Assembly: GCA_964558975.1 (NCBI GenBank)
Contig: CAZLFQ010000001.1
Coordinates: 868,001-932,000, forward strand
Direction of reading: 5' to 3'
Length of the DNA stretch: 64,000 nt
DNA from: CAZLFQ01 sp964558975
GTDB lineage: Bacteria > Pseudomonadota > Alphaproteobacteria > Rickettsiales > Midichloriaceae
This document shows, piece by piece, positions 44,271 to 53,167 of the stretch (positions are counted from its first letter, which is position 1; every line of letters begins with the position of its first letter). The position numbers and the translations under genes are program-made. Under the pieces are notes generated by a model that was given only the letters and a program-made list of their open reading frames with translations, had not been told where the DNA came from and made no database searches.

Positions 44271-44408
44271 ATGAATAAAAAATTATTAACTATAGCTGCA
44301 TTACTACTAATTCTAGGTTCTGTAGCTTCTTGTGGAATAAAAGGACCACTTGATTTACCTCAAGATGACGAAGAGCAATCTTCAAACCAACCAGGTACTA
44401 GCTATTAA
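44271..44408 (+). CDS. lptM: Small LptM (YifL)-like lipoprotein, 45 residues
   Basis: The encoded peptide has a lipoprotein signal ending in the lipobox VASC and a mature start CGIKGPLDLPQ, which matches the CG-x-KGPL-x-x-P hallmark of LptM/YifL proteins. These assist disulfide maturation of the LPS-assembly protein LptD at the outer membrane. A strong GAGAGGA ribosome binding site ends 3 bp before the ATG. It lies 15 bp after pilT and overlaps the convergent gene at 44405 by 4 bp. Its presence suggests, but does not prove, an LPS-bearing outer membrane. Confidence 0.85.
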   Translation: MNKKLLTIAALLLILGSVASCGIKGPLDLPQDDEEQSSNQPGTSY

Positions 44409-44890
44409 GCTAAAATCAATTTTGTCTTCTGTTTACAAGGCTTATGTAAGGGATGTGTTTTCTTATATTCCTTGTACTCATGCATGCTAGCTTTAGCAAT
44501 TTTTAAAACTGACCAATGTACTTGTCTTTGCAGTTTTTTAGATTCAATTTTTGTACCTAGATCATCTAAAATCTTATTCACAAGTAACCCAAACTTAAGT
44601 TCTTGTAGTAAGCGTCCTTTTCTTTTACAACGCTTAACTTCTACAAGCTCTTCTCCATAATATTTATCCACATTTTTATCATGAGGATCATCTACGAATG
44701 TTTCTATTAACTTTCTTCTTCTGCCACTGAAATCATATCCAAAAAGGTCATAAAACATGGGCTTATAGGAACTGATTACATCGAATAAAATTTGTGCAGC
44801 TTTAGTTGATGTATAATGCCTTGCATGCTTCTTATTTTTTGACTTATTCCAGTTTGTAATGTTTTTTATAAGTTTTTTCATTCTTGGCAT
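44405..44890 (-). CDS. Basic hypothetical protein, 161 residues
   Basis: This protein is very rich in Lys and Arg, with no signal peptide and no membrane segment. It has helices with several RRRK and KRCKRKGR clusters, which may bind nucleic acid or membranes. No family recognised. ATG 44890 or ATG 44881 could be the start. A CtrA-type TTAA-N7-TTAA box lies 48 bp upstream. It is an orphan gene between convergent lptM and codirectional rnhB. Confidence 0.7.
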   Translation of the reverse strand: MPRMKKLIKNITNWNKSKNKKHARHYTSTKAAQILFDVISSYKPMFYDLFGYDFSGRRRKLIETFVDDPHDKNVDKYYGEELVEVKRCKRKGRLLQELKFGLLVNKILDDLGTKIESKKLQRQVHWSVLKIAKASMHEYKEYKKTHPLHKPCKQKTKLILA

Positions 44891-44937
44891 AAAACCGCCA
44901 CAATTAATTATCTACAATCGATTATTGCCCTAAATGA

Positions 44938-44953
44938 TTAACAAAGAGTTAAC
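44938..44953 (-). promoter_or_regulatory. Putative CtrA box upstream of the basic 161-residue gene
   Basis: TTAAC-N6-GTTAAC on the plus strand gives TTAA-N7-TTAA when read on either strand. It is 48 bp upstream of the ATG at 44890. The third perfect CtrA-type site in the window, again before an orphan gene of unknown function. Confidence 0.42.
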
Positions 44954-44997
44954 AAAAAGCAGAAAAACAAAATCATCATCAAATCTTGCAAAAGTAC

Positions 44998-45582
44998 TTA
45001 TATAAAATTCTTTATAAAAGTCTTTCTATGATGAGTAGAAGGCCCATGTTTGCGAATATTATCAATATGATCTTTCGTGCCATAACCTTTATTCTTTTCC
45101 CAATTATAGATTGGAAAGTCTTTGGCAATTTTATGCATGATTCTATCTCTTTCTACTTTAGCAATAATTGATGCAGCTGCGATACTTATAGATTTCGCAT
45201 CGCCTCCAATAACACACTCTACATTGGGTGAAACAATAGGAGATTTATTACCATCGATTAGAATAAAACTGTTAGGGTTATCCATTTTTTCTATGCATAA
45301 ACGCATAGCAAGCATGGTAGCTTGAAGTATATTTATTTCATCAATCTTATCTGGCTCAACAACAGAAACAGCAAACTGGTAATTTTTAGTGAGAACATCA
45401 TAAATTTTCTCCCTTTTAGATTCAGTGAGCTTTTTAGAATCATTAATCCCAAGGTCTAATGCTCTTTCATCTAAAATTATTGCTGCCGCTACCACTGGGC
45501 CTGCTAATGGTCCTCTGCCAGCTTCATCTATACCTATAACTATACAGCTTTTAGTCTTTTCTATAGAAAAATCAGGTCTCAC
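44998..45582 (-). CDS. rnhB: Ribonuclease HII
   Basis: This 194-residue enzyme removes ribonucleotides from DNA. It has the RNase HII signature GIDEAGRGPLAGPVVAAA (metal-binding Asp-Glu) near residue 18, an internal LIDGNKSP with Asp, and ASIIAKVERDRIM. The start is GTG at 45582. It is divergent from the polyprenyl synthase gene across 52 bp. Confidence 0.95.
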   Translation of the reverse strand: MRPDFSIEKTKSCIVIGIDEAGRGPLAGPVVAAAIILDERALDLGINDSKKLTESKREKIYDVLTKNYQFAVSVVEPDKIDEINILQATMLAMRLCIEKMDNPNSFILIDGNKSPIVSPNVECVIGGDAKSISIAAASIIAKVERDRIMHKIAKDFPIYNWEKNKGYGTKDHIDNIRKHGPSTHHRKTFIKNFI

Positions 45583-45634
45583 TTTAATTCACCAGCAATT
45601 TATGGTATAAACACTCATCAACTTTTATTATTGT

Positions 45635-46633
45635 ATGATCAGTCAATCAAGTACAAATAACGATGCGTTTGAAAAACTACGATCACTTGTTGCGCGCGAG
45701 CTACAAGCAGTTGATAAATTAATTCTCGATTATGCTAAGAGCCATGCCGAATTGATTCCCCATATTTCAGAATATCTAACTGGCTCTGGCGGCAAAAGAT
45801 TAAGACCTATTCTCACATTAATTTGCTCAAAAATTTACGGCAATGTCACACAGAACGCAATCAAACTTGCAGCCGCTGTTGAGTTTATCCATACAGCAAC
45901 ACTACTGCATGACGATGTTGTAGATGGCAGTGCAAAACGCAGAGGCAAACCAACAGCAAACAATGTCTGGGATAATAAGGTATGCATTTTAGTTGGTGAT
46001 TATTTGTTTAGCCAATCATTCAAGCTAATGGTTGAGACTGATAGCTTAAAAACACTAAACTTGCTTTCAACTGCTGCGGCTAATATTGCTGAGTCTGAAG
46101 TCTGGCAACTAGAGTTAATTGATAATTTGAACCTATCTAAAAGTGATTATCTAAAATTAGTACAAGGCAAGACTGCTGAACTCTTTGCTGCTGCTTGCGC
46201 TGCAGGCGGAAGCGTCTCTGGCTGTTCAGAGGATGATTGTAAAAAGTTATTTAATTTCGGTCTTAATGTAGGTATTAGCTTTCAGATCATCGACGACGTA
46301 TTGGATTATACTGCAAATGCTGATTTTGGTAAAAAACTTGGTAATGATTTCCTTGAGGGCAAAGTAACATTGCCTATTATTGAGTCACTTGAAAAAGCAG
46401 ACCCAGCAGATAAAAAACTCTTGGGTGAACTGTTTAATTCGAAAGAAAAAACTGAATCAACTTTTAATGATTTCAAACAGATTTTGGAAAAAACTTCAGG
46501 TATTGCAAATGCGCGTAATTGCGCAAAAATTCACACTAATAATGCTTTGAGCGAACTTACAACAATCCAAAATAAACAAATAACTTCTGCTCTAGAAGAA
46601 TTCGCTAATTTTTTATTACAAAGATTAGTCTAA
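45635..46633 (+). CDS. ispB: Polyprenyl diphosphate synthase (IspB-like)
   Basis: This 332-residue trans-prenyltransferase has GGKRLRPIL near residue 52, the first Asp-rich motif LLHDDVVDGSAKRRGKPT near residue 89, and the second FQIIDDVLDY near residue 215. Enzymes like this make the octa- to decaprenyl tail of ubiquinone from IPP. Chain length cannot be read with confidence from the motifs. It ends next to the convergent pgeF gene with no gap. Confidence 0.92.
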   Translation: MISQSSTNNDAFEKLRSLVARELQAVDKLILDYAKSHAELIPHISEYLTGSGGKRLRPILTLICSKIYGNVTQNAIKLAAAVEFIHTATLLHDDVVDGSAKRRGKPTANNVWDNKVCILVGDYLFSQSFKLMVETDSLKTLNLLSTAAANIAESEVWQLELIDNLNLSKSDYLKLVQGKTAELFAAACAAGGSVSGCSEDDCKKLFNFGLNVGISFQIIDDVLDYTANADFGKKLGNDFLEGKVTLPIIESLEKADPADKKLLGELFNSKEKTESTFNDFKQILEKTSGIANARNCAKIHTNNALSELTTIQNKQITSALEEFANFLLQRLV

Positions 46634-47428
46634 TTATTTTAACATTATTGCTGAAAGCTGGCCGCCAAAATCTTTTTCACCATTATGGGATGACCTTCTA
46701 CAGCTAAAATATGTATCTGGAAATTCATACGTGTCTATACCAAGATTCATAGCTGATTTAATATCTTGTTTATTTAATATGCTAAGACAAAATTCAGGCA
46801 GATTGAACATGTGATGTGCAGCTTTAACTGATGGAATAAAGAAAATATTTGAATCAGAGTGTTTAGCTAAAAATTGTTGTTTGAATTTTTCGTCTACTTC
46901 ATAAGATTTCTGAGCAATGGTTGGACCAATCACCGCAACAATATTTTTTCTTTCTGCACCTTGTTTTTCCATCAAGTCTATCGTGTTTTCAATCACTCCT
47001 GCTAATGCGCCTCTCCAGCCTGCATGCGCTGCACCAATAACTTGATTCTCATGATCGGCAAAAAGGATTGGTGTACAATCTGCAGTGTTCACACCAATTA
47101 GTATTCCTTTAGTATTTGTTACAATTGCATCAGCATGAATTTCTGAAGTCTTAGCTTCTTTACTATCCACATGTATAGCAATATTTGAGTGCACCTGTGT
47201 CACCAGCTTTAAATACATCGCCTCAACTCCAAAATCTGATGCTATAATTTGAAGATTTTTTAATACATTCGCCTTATCTTCAGCAATCTTATTGCAACTG
47301 TTTAGTGATGAATATGCGCCTTTACTAACCCCGCCATTTCGCGACATAAAGCCGTGTACTACAATGTTGCTGTCAAAGTTTTGGCTTTGGACTTTGGCTA
47401 ATTCTAGGCTTTTGCTCTTTGAGTTCAT
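46634..47428 (-). CDS. pgeF: Polyphenol oxidase/laccase-domain protein PgeF (YfiH)
   Basis: This 264-residue protein has the YfiH/LACC1 family blocks: SRNGGVSKGAYSSLNS, TADCTPILFAD (Cys ligand), GAAHAGWRGALAGV (His ligand) and YFSCRRSSHNGEKDFGGQLS. In E. coli PgeF is a peptidoglycan editing factor that removes misincorporated L-serine; relatives act as purine nucleoside phosphorylases. It is convergent with ispB, separate from the T4SS block that ends at 47489. Confidence 0.93.
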   Translation of the reverse strand: MNSKSKSLELAKVQSQNFDSNIVVHGFMSRNGGVSKGAYSSLNSCNKIAEDKANVLKNLQIIASDFGVEAMYLKLVTQVHSNIAIHVDSKEAKTSEIHADAIVTNTKGILIGVNTADCTPILFADHENQVIGAAHAGWRGALAGVIENTIDLMEKQGAERKNIVAVIGPTIAQKSYEVDEKFKQQFLAKHSDSNIFFIPSVKAAHHMFNLPEFCLSILNKQDIKSAMNLGIDTYEFPDTYFSCRRSSHNGEKDFGGQLSAIMLK

Positions 47429-47488
47429 ATATAAAGCTAATTATTGAAGTCACAAATTACATCTAAAATAAAAAATCAGCAATTAAAA

Positions 47489-49849
47489 CTATCTTTTGGT
47501 ATTTTCAGGTGGCTTATTGCCCTGTGGTTTTCCTTGCTCCCTAGTTCCCAATGCTTTTTCTTGCGTAGCTTGAATTTCTGCTGACTTATGTTGGAATCTA
47601 CCTTCTCCTACCCCACCGAGCGCTTTAGTTCCGTAAGTATTTTCGATACTAGATTTCAAAGTTTTGCCTGCAGTTTCGATATCCATGCTTTTTCTACCTT
47701 CATTGTGCATAGCTTGATCCAATAGTGCTGGGGCATTAAATGCCATACTCGCAGCTTGACCAATAGTACCATGCCTTGCTTTTGCTAGAGCCGCAGATAC
47801 TTTGCTATAGGCTCTACCTGTAGAGGTATCAGCTAAACCTGTTGCACTAGCAACACCGCCTGCAGCAACGCCGAGACCAGCTCTGGTATAATTTATAGCA
47901 GTTCCTGCAGTATCCATAACGCTAGTTCTAAACGTGCTTTCCGCACCACCTGCAAGCCTACTTATAGGTGATAGCTGGGCATTACTTAGCGCATCAATCA
48001 ATTGAGGGATTTGTTGCATAACTTTTTCGAAAATCACACATACAAACAAGAATGCAAATATGTTCAATGGGGTCACGCACTTATCAATCTCAGAAGGGTT
48101 TCTTGGATACCAGTAATAAATATCTTTGAAATTTAAGAAGAAATAATCTCTCGTAAATATTGTAAATACATACTCCCAACAAACACCGTAACCAAATAAG
48201 TTTTCAATTTGGTTTTGGACTATTACAACAAGCAATGCCATTGAGGCGGATAACACAATTAGCATCATACCACCAGCTATTAGCTGTTGTAACCAATTCT
48301 CAAATAGCTGTCTGGTAAACTGGAATAGCATCATCATTATGAAAATTGGCGCCGTAAATAATAAAACAGCAATCAAAATTATCGATGTAAAATAAAGCAC
48401 TACTGCTCTTATTATTCCTAAAAATGCGTACAAAATACCAATGTAAATTATTATAATGTATATCCAGAAATATCCATTGTAGAAAAACAGGCCCAAAGTC
48501 TTATTATTTATGGCTGGAGAAACTAACATATCAACTAAAATATCATAGATTGATAGAGCAGTTGCATCTTGAGGTATAATAAACTTAGGTGAATCACCAA
48601 TTCCTCCCCTATGATAAATTGTCGCCTGTATCACATAATCGCTAATCTCTTTCGCCCCAACAGTAAATAACCTAAATAGGTATTCATTGAAAAACTCCCA
48701 GCTAGCTGGTGAGATTAACATAGCTATAATCCCTACTTTCAACAGTCTAACTAACATGTCTTGGTGCTTGGCCTCGGCCATACCCATCATGAACATCAGT
48801 CCGTAGATTGTTACATAGAAAAGTAAAAATGCTCTGATGATATTAATCATTCCGGAATCACGCATTATTCTTCCGTACATTATTTCAATAATTCCTTTTT
48901 GATTATCGACTCTTTCACCAGTAGCTGATTTATATAAAGTCTGTCCATTCAGCAATTCGTCAAACTCTGTAACAACACTTTCAATGAAACCCTTCGGTCT
49001 GTAAACACCACTAACTATATTGATGTTATACTGCCCAACATTGTCTTCATAATGCCTATCCTTAATTTGGAAGTATAACTTACCTTTGGCAACAATTTGG
49101 TCATTCTGGTTATTTACATCCCCTAGACAAGATGTGTTGTTTGCAGAGCTGGTACATTGTTTACTAAAATCAAGAATAACATATTTGCCATCATCATCTT
49201 CCTCAAGTGGAGCTAGTCTAAATGTCCTGAACGAGGAATTAGGAGGGTTTTTTGCAATTTCCGCGGTGGCATTTGGATCAGAATAAGCGCCCCCAGCATC
49301 AGGCAAAGCAATTAATCCATATAAACCCCAACCATCAGATTGCTCACACGGGGTATTAGATTCATCTGGCCCTTTGTCAACTCTTTGACCATCACCATTA
49401 AAACAAATAGAGTCATTTGCATCAACGTCCTTGTTTGTCCCACCTGACCCAGAGCAAGATACAGGACCACAATTTTTATGTGGCCCATTAGGGTTTGCCT
49501 CATCCATACCCCAAGGAAACCAACTTCCAGCCACATAAATTTTCAGCACTCCTCTTTTTAATTTACAACTTGCAGGGGGTGCTCCACTAGCACATAATGG
49601 ATCATTACCCACACCTGTTGTGCGTAAATCATTTTCTGTAGATATCCAAGGAGCAACTTGATCAACCCTTGGAACTTTTCTTAAGAGCACTGAGTTTGTT
49701 CCTGATGCAGCATTTCCTTTGTCTGGATTTGCAGGAACAGAAAGACCACCACCTAAACCAAAATCACTAGCACCATAGCAGATTTCAGGACGATCATCCC
49801 CACATGAGGTTAAGAGCAAAGTCATAAGAACTAAGAGTACTTTCTTCAT
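47489..49849 (-). CDS. virB6: VirB6-family T4SS protein with lipoprotein signal
   Basis: This protein of about 786 residues starts MKKVLLVLMTLLLTSCGDD, a lipoprotein signal with the lipobox LTSC. An extracytoplasmic region of about 300 residues, with many Cys, Asn and Gly, follows. Then comes the TrbL/VirB6 membrane core at about residues 325-620 (MFMMGMAEAKHQDMLVRLLK, LISPASWEFFNEYLFRL). The C-terminal tail is soluble. VirB6 forms part of the inner-membrane channel of type IV secretion. I chose ATG 49849, 1 bp after the upstream stop; a start at 49903 would remove the clean lipoprotein signal. It is the last gene of the block. Confidence 0.85.
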   Translation of the reverse strand: MKKVLLVLMTLLLTSCGDDRPEICYGASDFGLGGGLSVPANPDKGNAASGTNSVLLRKVPRVDQVAPWISTENDLRTTGVGNDPLCASGAPPASCKLKRGVLKIYVAGSWFPWGMDEANPNGPHKNCGPVSCSGSGGTNKDVDANDSICFNGDGQRVDKGPDESNTPCEQSDGWGLYGLIALPDAGGAYSDPNATAEIAKNPPNSSFRTFRLAPLEEDDDGKYVILDFSKQCTSSANNTSCLGDVNNQNDQIVAKGKLYFQIKDRHYEDNVGQYNINIVSGVYRPKGFIESVVTEFDELLNGQTLYKSATGERVDNQKGIIEIMYGRIMRDSGMINIIRAFLLFYVTIYGLMFMMGMAEAKHQDMLVRLLKVGIIAMLISPASWEFFNEYLFRLFTVGAKEISDYVIQATIYHRGGIGDSPKFIIPQDATALSIYDILVDMLVSPAINNKTLGLFFYNGYFWIYIIIIYIGILYAFLGIIRAVVLYFTSIILIAVLLFTAPIFIMMMLFQFTRQLFENWLQQLIAGGMMLIVLSASMALLVVIVQNQIENLFGYGVCWEYVFTIFTRDYFFLNFKDIYYWYPRNPSEIDKCVTPLNIFAFLFVCVIFEKVMQQIPQLIDALSNAQLSPISRLAGGAESTFRTSVMDTAGTAINYTRAGLGVAAGGVASATGLADTSTGRAYSKVSAALAKARHGTIGQAASMAFNAPALLDQAMHNEGRKSMDIETAGKTLKSSIENTYGTKALGGVGEGRFQHKSAEIQATQEKALGTREQGKPQGNKPPENTKR

Positions 49850-49850
49850 C

Positions 49851-52800
49851 TTAAGATCGATCCTCCTCAGCTGGGTTTGCTCTTGCCTGCCCTTCTTGCG
49901 CAACTCTTTCCATCATCCTATTTAAACCCCACTCTCTTGGGGCTTCATTACCACGCGCTTCACCTGTCATTCCGTTAATAAAGACATTTGCTAAATCTGC
50001 GTCACTTACAGTGTTTGCTTTTTCTAGTGCTTTAGCTCTATCACCCATTTTTTCAAATTCGCTTATCAGCCTCTTATTTGAAACATTAACATCTTCACCT
50101 TTCAGATTTTTCACAGCCATGTCTAAAGCTCTACTTACTTTTGGGTAATCTCTTTTTAGGTTACCACCTTCAGCCCTTTCTAGTAAGTCGGTTAGTTTAG
50201 GGTGCATTTTACCTTCGGCTAAATTGTTAAATACCATGCTACCTCTCGTAGCCTGCTCACCTTCTTTCATGCTTGAAAGCAAGACTTCTCTAATTTCCTG
50301 CCTGCTAATATCAGAGCTTTCCAGAATTTTAGCTTTGTTACCAAGCTGATCCATAACTTGAGAGAATTTTTTATCTGACAATCCACCTTCACCTGCTTGC
50401 GTAGAGGCCTCTCTTATAGCTGCCGCAAGTTTAGGGAAGCTCTTAGTATCACCCGCGACAGATCTTCCCAACCCGTACATACTACCCATAAATGCAGTTT
50501 TGGTATCGATATTTCGTCTAGCATTTTCAACGCCACTTGATGTTCCTAAAACAGTACCTAATGGACTTGTAGCGCGACTTGCAATACCAGTAGTGTAGTC
50601 AGAAACATTGGCATACCCACTTAAATCAATACCTGTAAAGAAGTTTTGCGATACCATTGTGTTGACTAAACGTACAGAGAAATCCACAAAGACATACATA
50701 GCATGCGCAATAATGAATATGTAAAATCCTGCAGCTAGATTGGTAATCGGCGAAACTAAAACTGCATCATCTGGTGAGTGCATAGAGTTAATTGTTGTGA
50801 ACCCTGGTATTATACATGTGAAAGGCAGCACCACAGGGAATGAGACACCAATAAAGCATATTTTACACGCTGTGAAGCCCAGAGCTGCATATATCCCTGC
50901 TAAGAATAAATTGGTAAATATTCCAACTGCCGCAATAACAATTACTGGTTGCAATGTGACCGATATAAGCTGGCCAAGCCAAGACATAAACATTTTACGT
51001 GTGTATTTGAACAATAAGAATGTGATAAATATTGGAGCTAATAATAACAAAATCCCCATCATTATCATTGATACCATATAGATTATGAATGCTTTAATTA
51101 ATGCGATAGTGAATACGGCTACACCAAATCCGATTGCAAGAAATACATAAAAGCCTAACCAGCCAGAAAAAATCAGAGCGCCAATTTTATACCAAAATGG
51201 CTCACTTGAAACTATAGTAAACACCTTGTCAAAAAGTGTGAACACACGCCCTGGATCATTCCTAATTGTTTCAATTTGGGCATTATTAAAGTCAAAATCA
51301 TTATAATTTATGACGTGAGATATTAAGACACCTCCACCATCAATAAACAGACCGAATAAATAGGTATTAAAGAATTGCCAGCTACCAGGATTTATGAGGA
51401 TAACGACTATTGCAAAAGTTATAATTCTAATTAGTCCATCGCGTTGAGTAATTTGTGAAATACCAATTACGTACGAGAAGCCAGTCCAAGTCATGAACAG
51501 CACCAATGTTACTTGTATAATTTGAACAAATCTGGTTTCAGAAACAAAATCATTGAACATTTCTTGCACGATCCCTTGTGTATTTCCTCCACGACCATAC
51601 AGATAAGCCTTAACATTTCTTATAATATCTGAAACACCATTCGAACCAATAGTTTCAACATTCGCTTTTTCCACTTGTATGTTATAATGTCCATTTGTGT
51701 TTGCATGGCCATACATAGTAGGAATATTGTTTATACTTTCCATACACACAGAGTCTCCTACTGAACATTGTGGCCCCTCACTAGATTGATCATAGACAGG
51801 TACGTCAATCATAAAGACTAGCTTACCTTCTTTATTCATAACGATAGGTTCATAACCCTTGAGGTTTTCTTCAGTTAGTTCTGTCCATGTAACGCCTGTG
51901 TTAAAGTACGGTTCGAATTTTGGCTTTTCAGGAGTTGAATCAGCTGTATAACCAAGTACAGCATACTTCAATCTTTCTCCATCTTCATAGATACAACCTT
52001 GCTTTTCTACGGTTACTTTCATGCCCCCTAAGTTATCATTCCATGCGCTAGAACCACCACTGCGTCTATCAAAATGCGTGATACCAAGCCTAGTATAGCG
52101 ATCAGAGAATCCTTCTATTCTACCTGAGAATCTAATTACTTGTTTAGTACTTGATATTTTACCGTCTTCATCAAGAATTGGAACTGTATCACTTTTGCCA
52201 CTTAAGCCTCTCCAAGTTACTTGACTATTAGCTTCTAAAATATTTCCCAAATCTTCTGGGTCGATAACCGAACCATTTTCCCTTGTGAAATCGCCATCAC
52301 TGTTTTGTTTCACAATTGTCAATTGACCGCCTGGTAGTGTTTCAAAGATAGAATCGCTATTGCCACCTGGATCCCAAGAACTCCCTACAAATGGCACCCT
52401 CATTAACAAATCCCATGTTTTGCAACTCAAATTAGCGCATGTTAAATAACCATTTTCAGATTCAAGAGTAATATTTACAATATCTCCATTTTTTAAATCT
52501 ATACCTGTATTAGTAATATTGCGATTTCTGGCACTCCAAGTTTCTGGCCTATTTGTTCTATTAGTCCATATGTTTGTAGAGCTCCAATCAGTAACTTGGG
52601 TAGATTGAAAAATTGGCGTAATTTCTTTTGATTGAGAGCCACAAAGAGATAGTCTACCATACCCTAAATTGGGAACAGACTTGATTTTAACAACCATTTC
52701 TTCATCAGGTTTCACTATAAAACTAGACTCATAAACATTGTAAGTTAGAGAATCAGGAGAACCTGTAGAACCACAGCTTGAGTTTATTTTTACATTTGTT

Positions 52801-53165
52801 TTTGTTTGAATATTACCAGATGCATCTTTGTACTTAAGTGTGTAGGTTGTTGTCTGGTTACTCAACTTACAATTTCTTTTGCACTTGATTAACTCATCCA
52901 TATTTAGTGATGGGTCAATCCCGCTAGTCATCAAGCCACCACATTCTATCTCGCATCGCTCATGACAGATTTTCCCTATAGGTCTAACTGTTATTCTATC
53001 TTTTTTCTTGTCACCAAAATCATCGCCAAAATAACAGTCATTGTATAGCCCTATACCTGTGCCTTCAGCATAAGACAAACTAGGAAGAGTTACAGAAAGC
53101 AAAACAGCCAAAATAATAAGGGGCGTAAAGAAAAAAAGTTTTGCTCTCCTTATCAAATTAACCAT
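49851..53165 (-). CDS. virB6: Large VirB6-family T4SS protein (1104 residues)
   Basis: It has a signal peptide ending near LSYAEG and a Cys-rich opening (FGDKKKDRITVRPIGKICHE..., CEIECGG) that is paralogous to the one in the 58437 gene. A long extracytoplasmic part of about 500 residues follows, then the VirB6 core with six or more helices (about residues 540-860, including YVIGISQITQRDGLIRIITF and LINPGSWQFFNTYLFGLF). The last 220 residues form a charged helical tail, probably soluble. In Rickettsiales such extended VirB6 paralogs may reach the cell surface. It sits 2 bp after the 53168 gene. Confidence 0.87.
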   Translation of the reverse strand: MVNLIRRAKLFFFTPLIILAVLLSVTLPSLSYAEGTGIGLYNDCYFGDDFGDKKKDRITVRPIGKICHERCEIECGGLMTSGIDPSLNMDELIKCKRNCKLSNQTTTYTLKYKDASGNIQTKTNVKINSSCGSTGSPDSLTYNVYESSFIVKPDEEMVVKIKSVPNLGYGRLSLCGSQSKEITPIFQSTQVTDWSSTNIWTNRTNRPETWSARNRNITNTGIDLKNGDIVNITLESENGYLTCANLSCKTWDLLMRVPFVGSSWDPGGNSDSIFETLPGGQLTIVKQNSDGDFTRENGSVIDPEDLGNILEANSQVTWRGLSGKSDTVPILDEDGKISSTKQVIRFSGRIEGFSDRYTRLGITHFDRRSGGSSAWNDNLGGMKVTVEKQGCIYEDGERLKYAVLGYTADSTPEKPKFEPYFNTGVTWTELTEENLKGYEPIVMNKEGKLVFMIDVPVYDQSSEGPQCSVGDSVCMESINNIPTMYGHANTNGHYNIQVEKANVETIGSNGVSDIIRNVKAYLYGRGGNTQGIVQEMFNDFVSETRFVQIIQVTLVLFMTWTGFSYVIGISQITQRDGLIRIITFAIVVILINPGSWQFFNTYLFGLFIDGGGVLISHVINYNDFDFNNAQIETIRNDPGRVFTLFDKVFTIVSSEPFWYKIGALIFSGWLGFYVFLAIGFGVAVFTIALIKAFIIYMVSMIMMGILLLLAPIFITFLLFKYTRKMFMSWLGQLISVTLQPVIVIAAVGIFTNLFLAGIYAALGFTACKICFIGVSFPVVLPFTCIIPGFTTINSMHSPDDAVLVSPITNLAAGFYIFIIAHAMYVFVDFSVRLVNTMVSQNFFTGIDLSGYANVSDYTTGIASRATSPLGTVLGTSSGVENARRNIDTKTAFMGSMYGLGRSVAGDTKSFPKLAAAIREASTQAGEGGLSDKKFSQVMDQLGNKAKILESSDISRQEIREVLLSSMKEGEQATRGSMVFNNLAEGKMHPKLTDLLERAEGGNLKRDYPKVSRALDMAVKNLKGEDVNVSNKRLISEFEKMGDRAKALEKANTVSDADLANVFINGMTGEARGNEAPREWGLNRMMERVAQEGQARANPAEEDRS

Positions 53166-53167
53166 AT

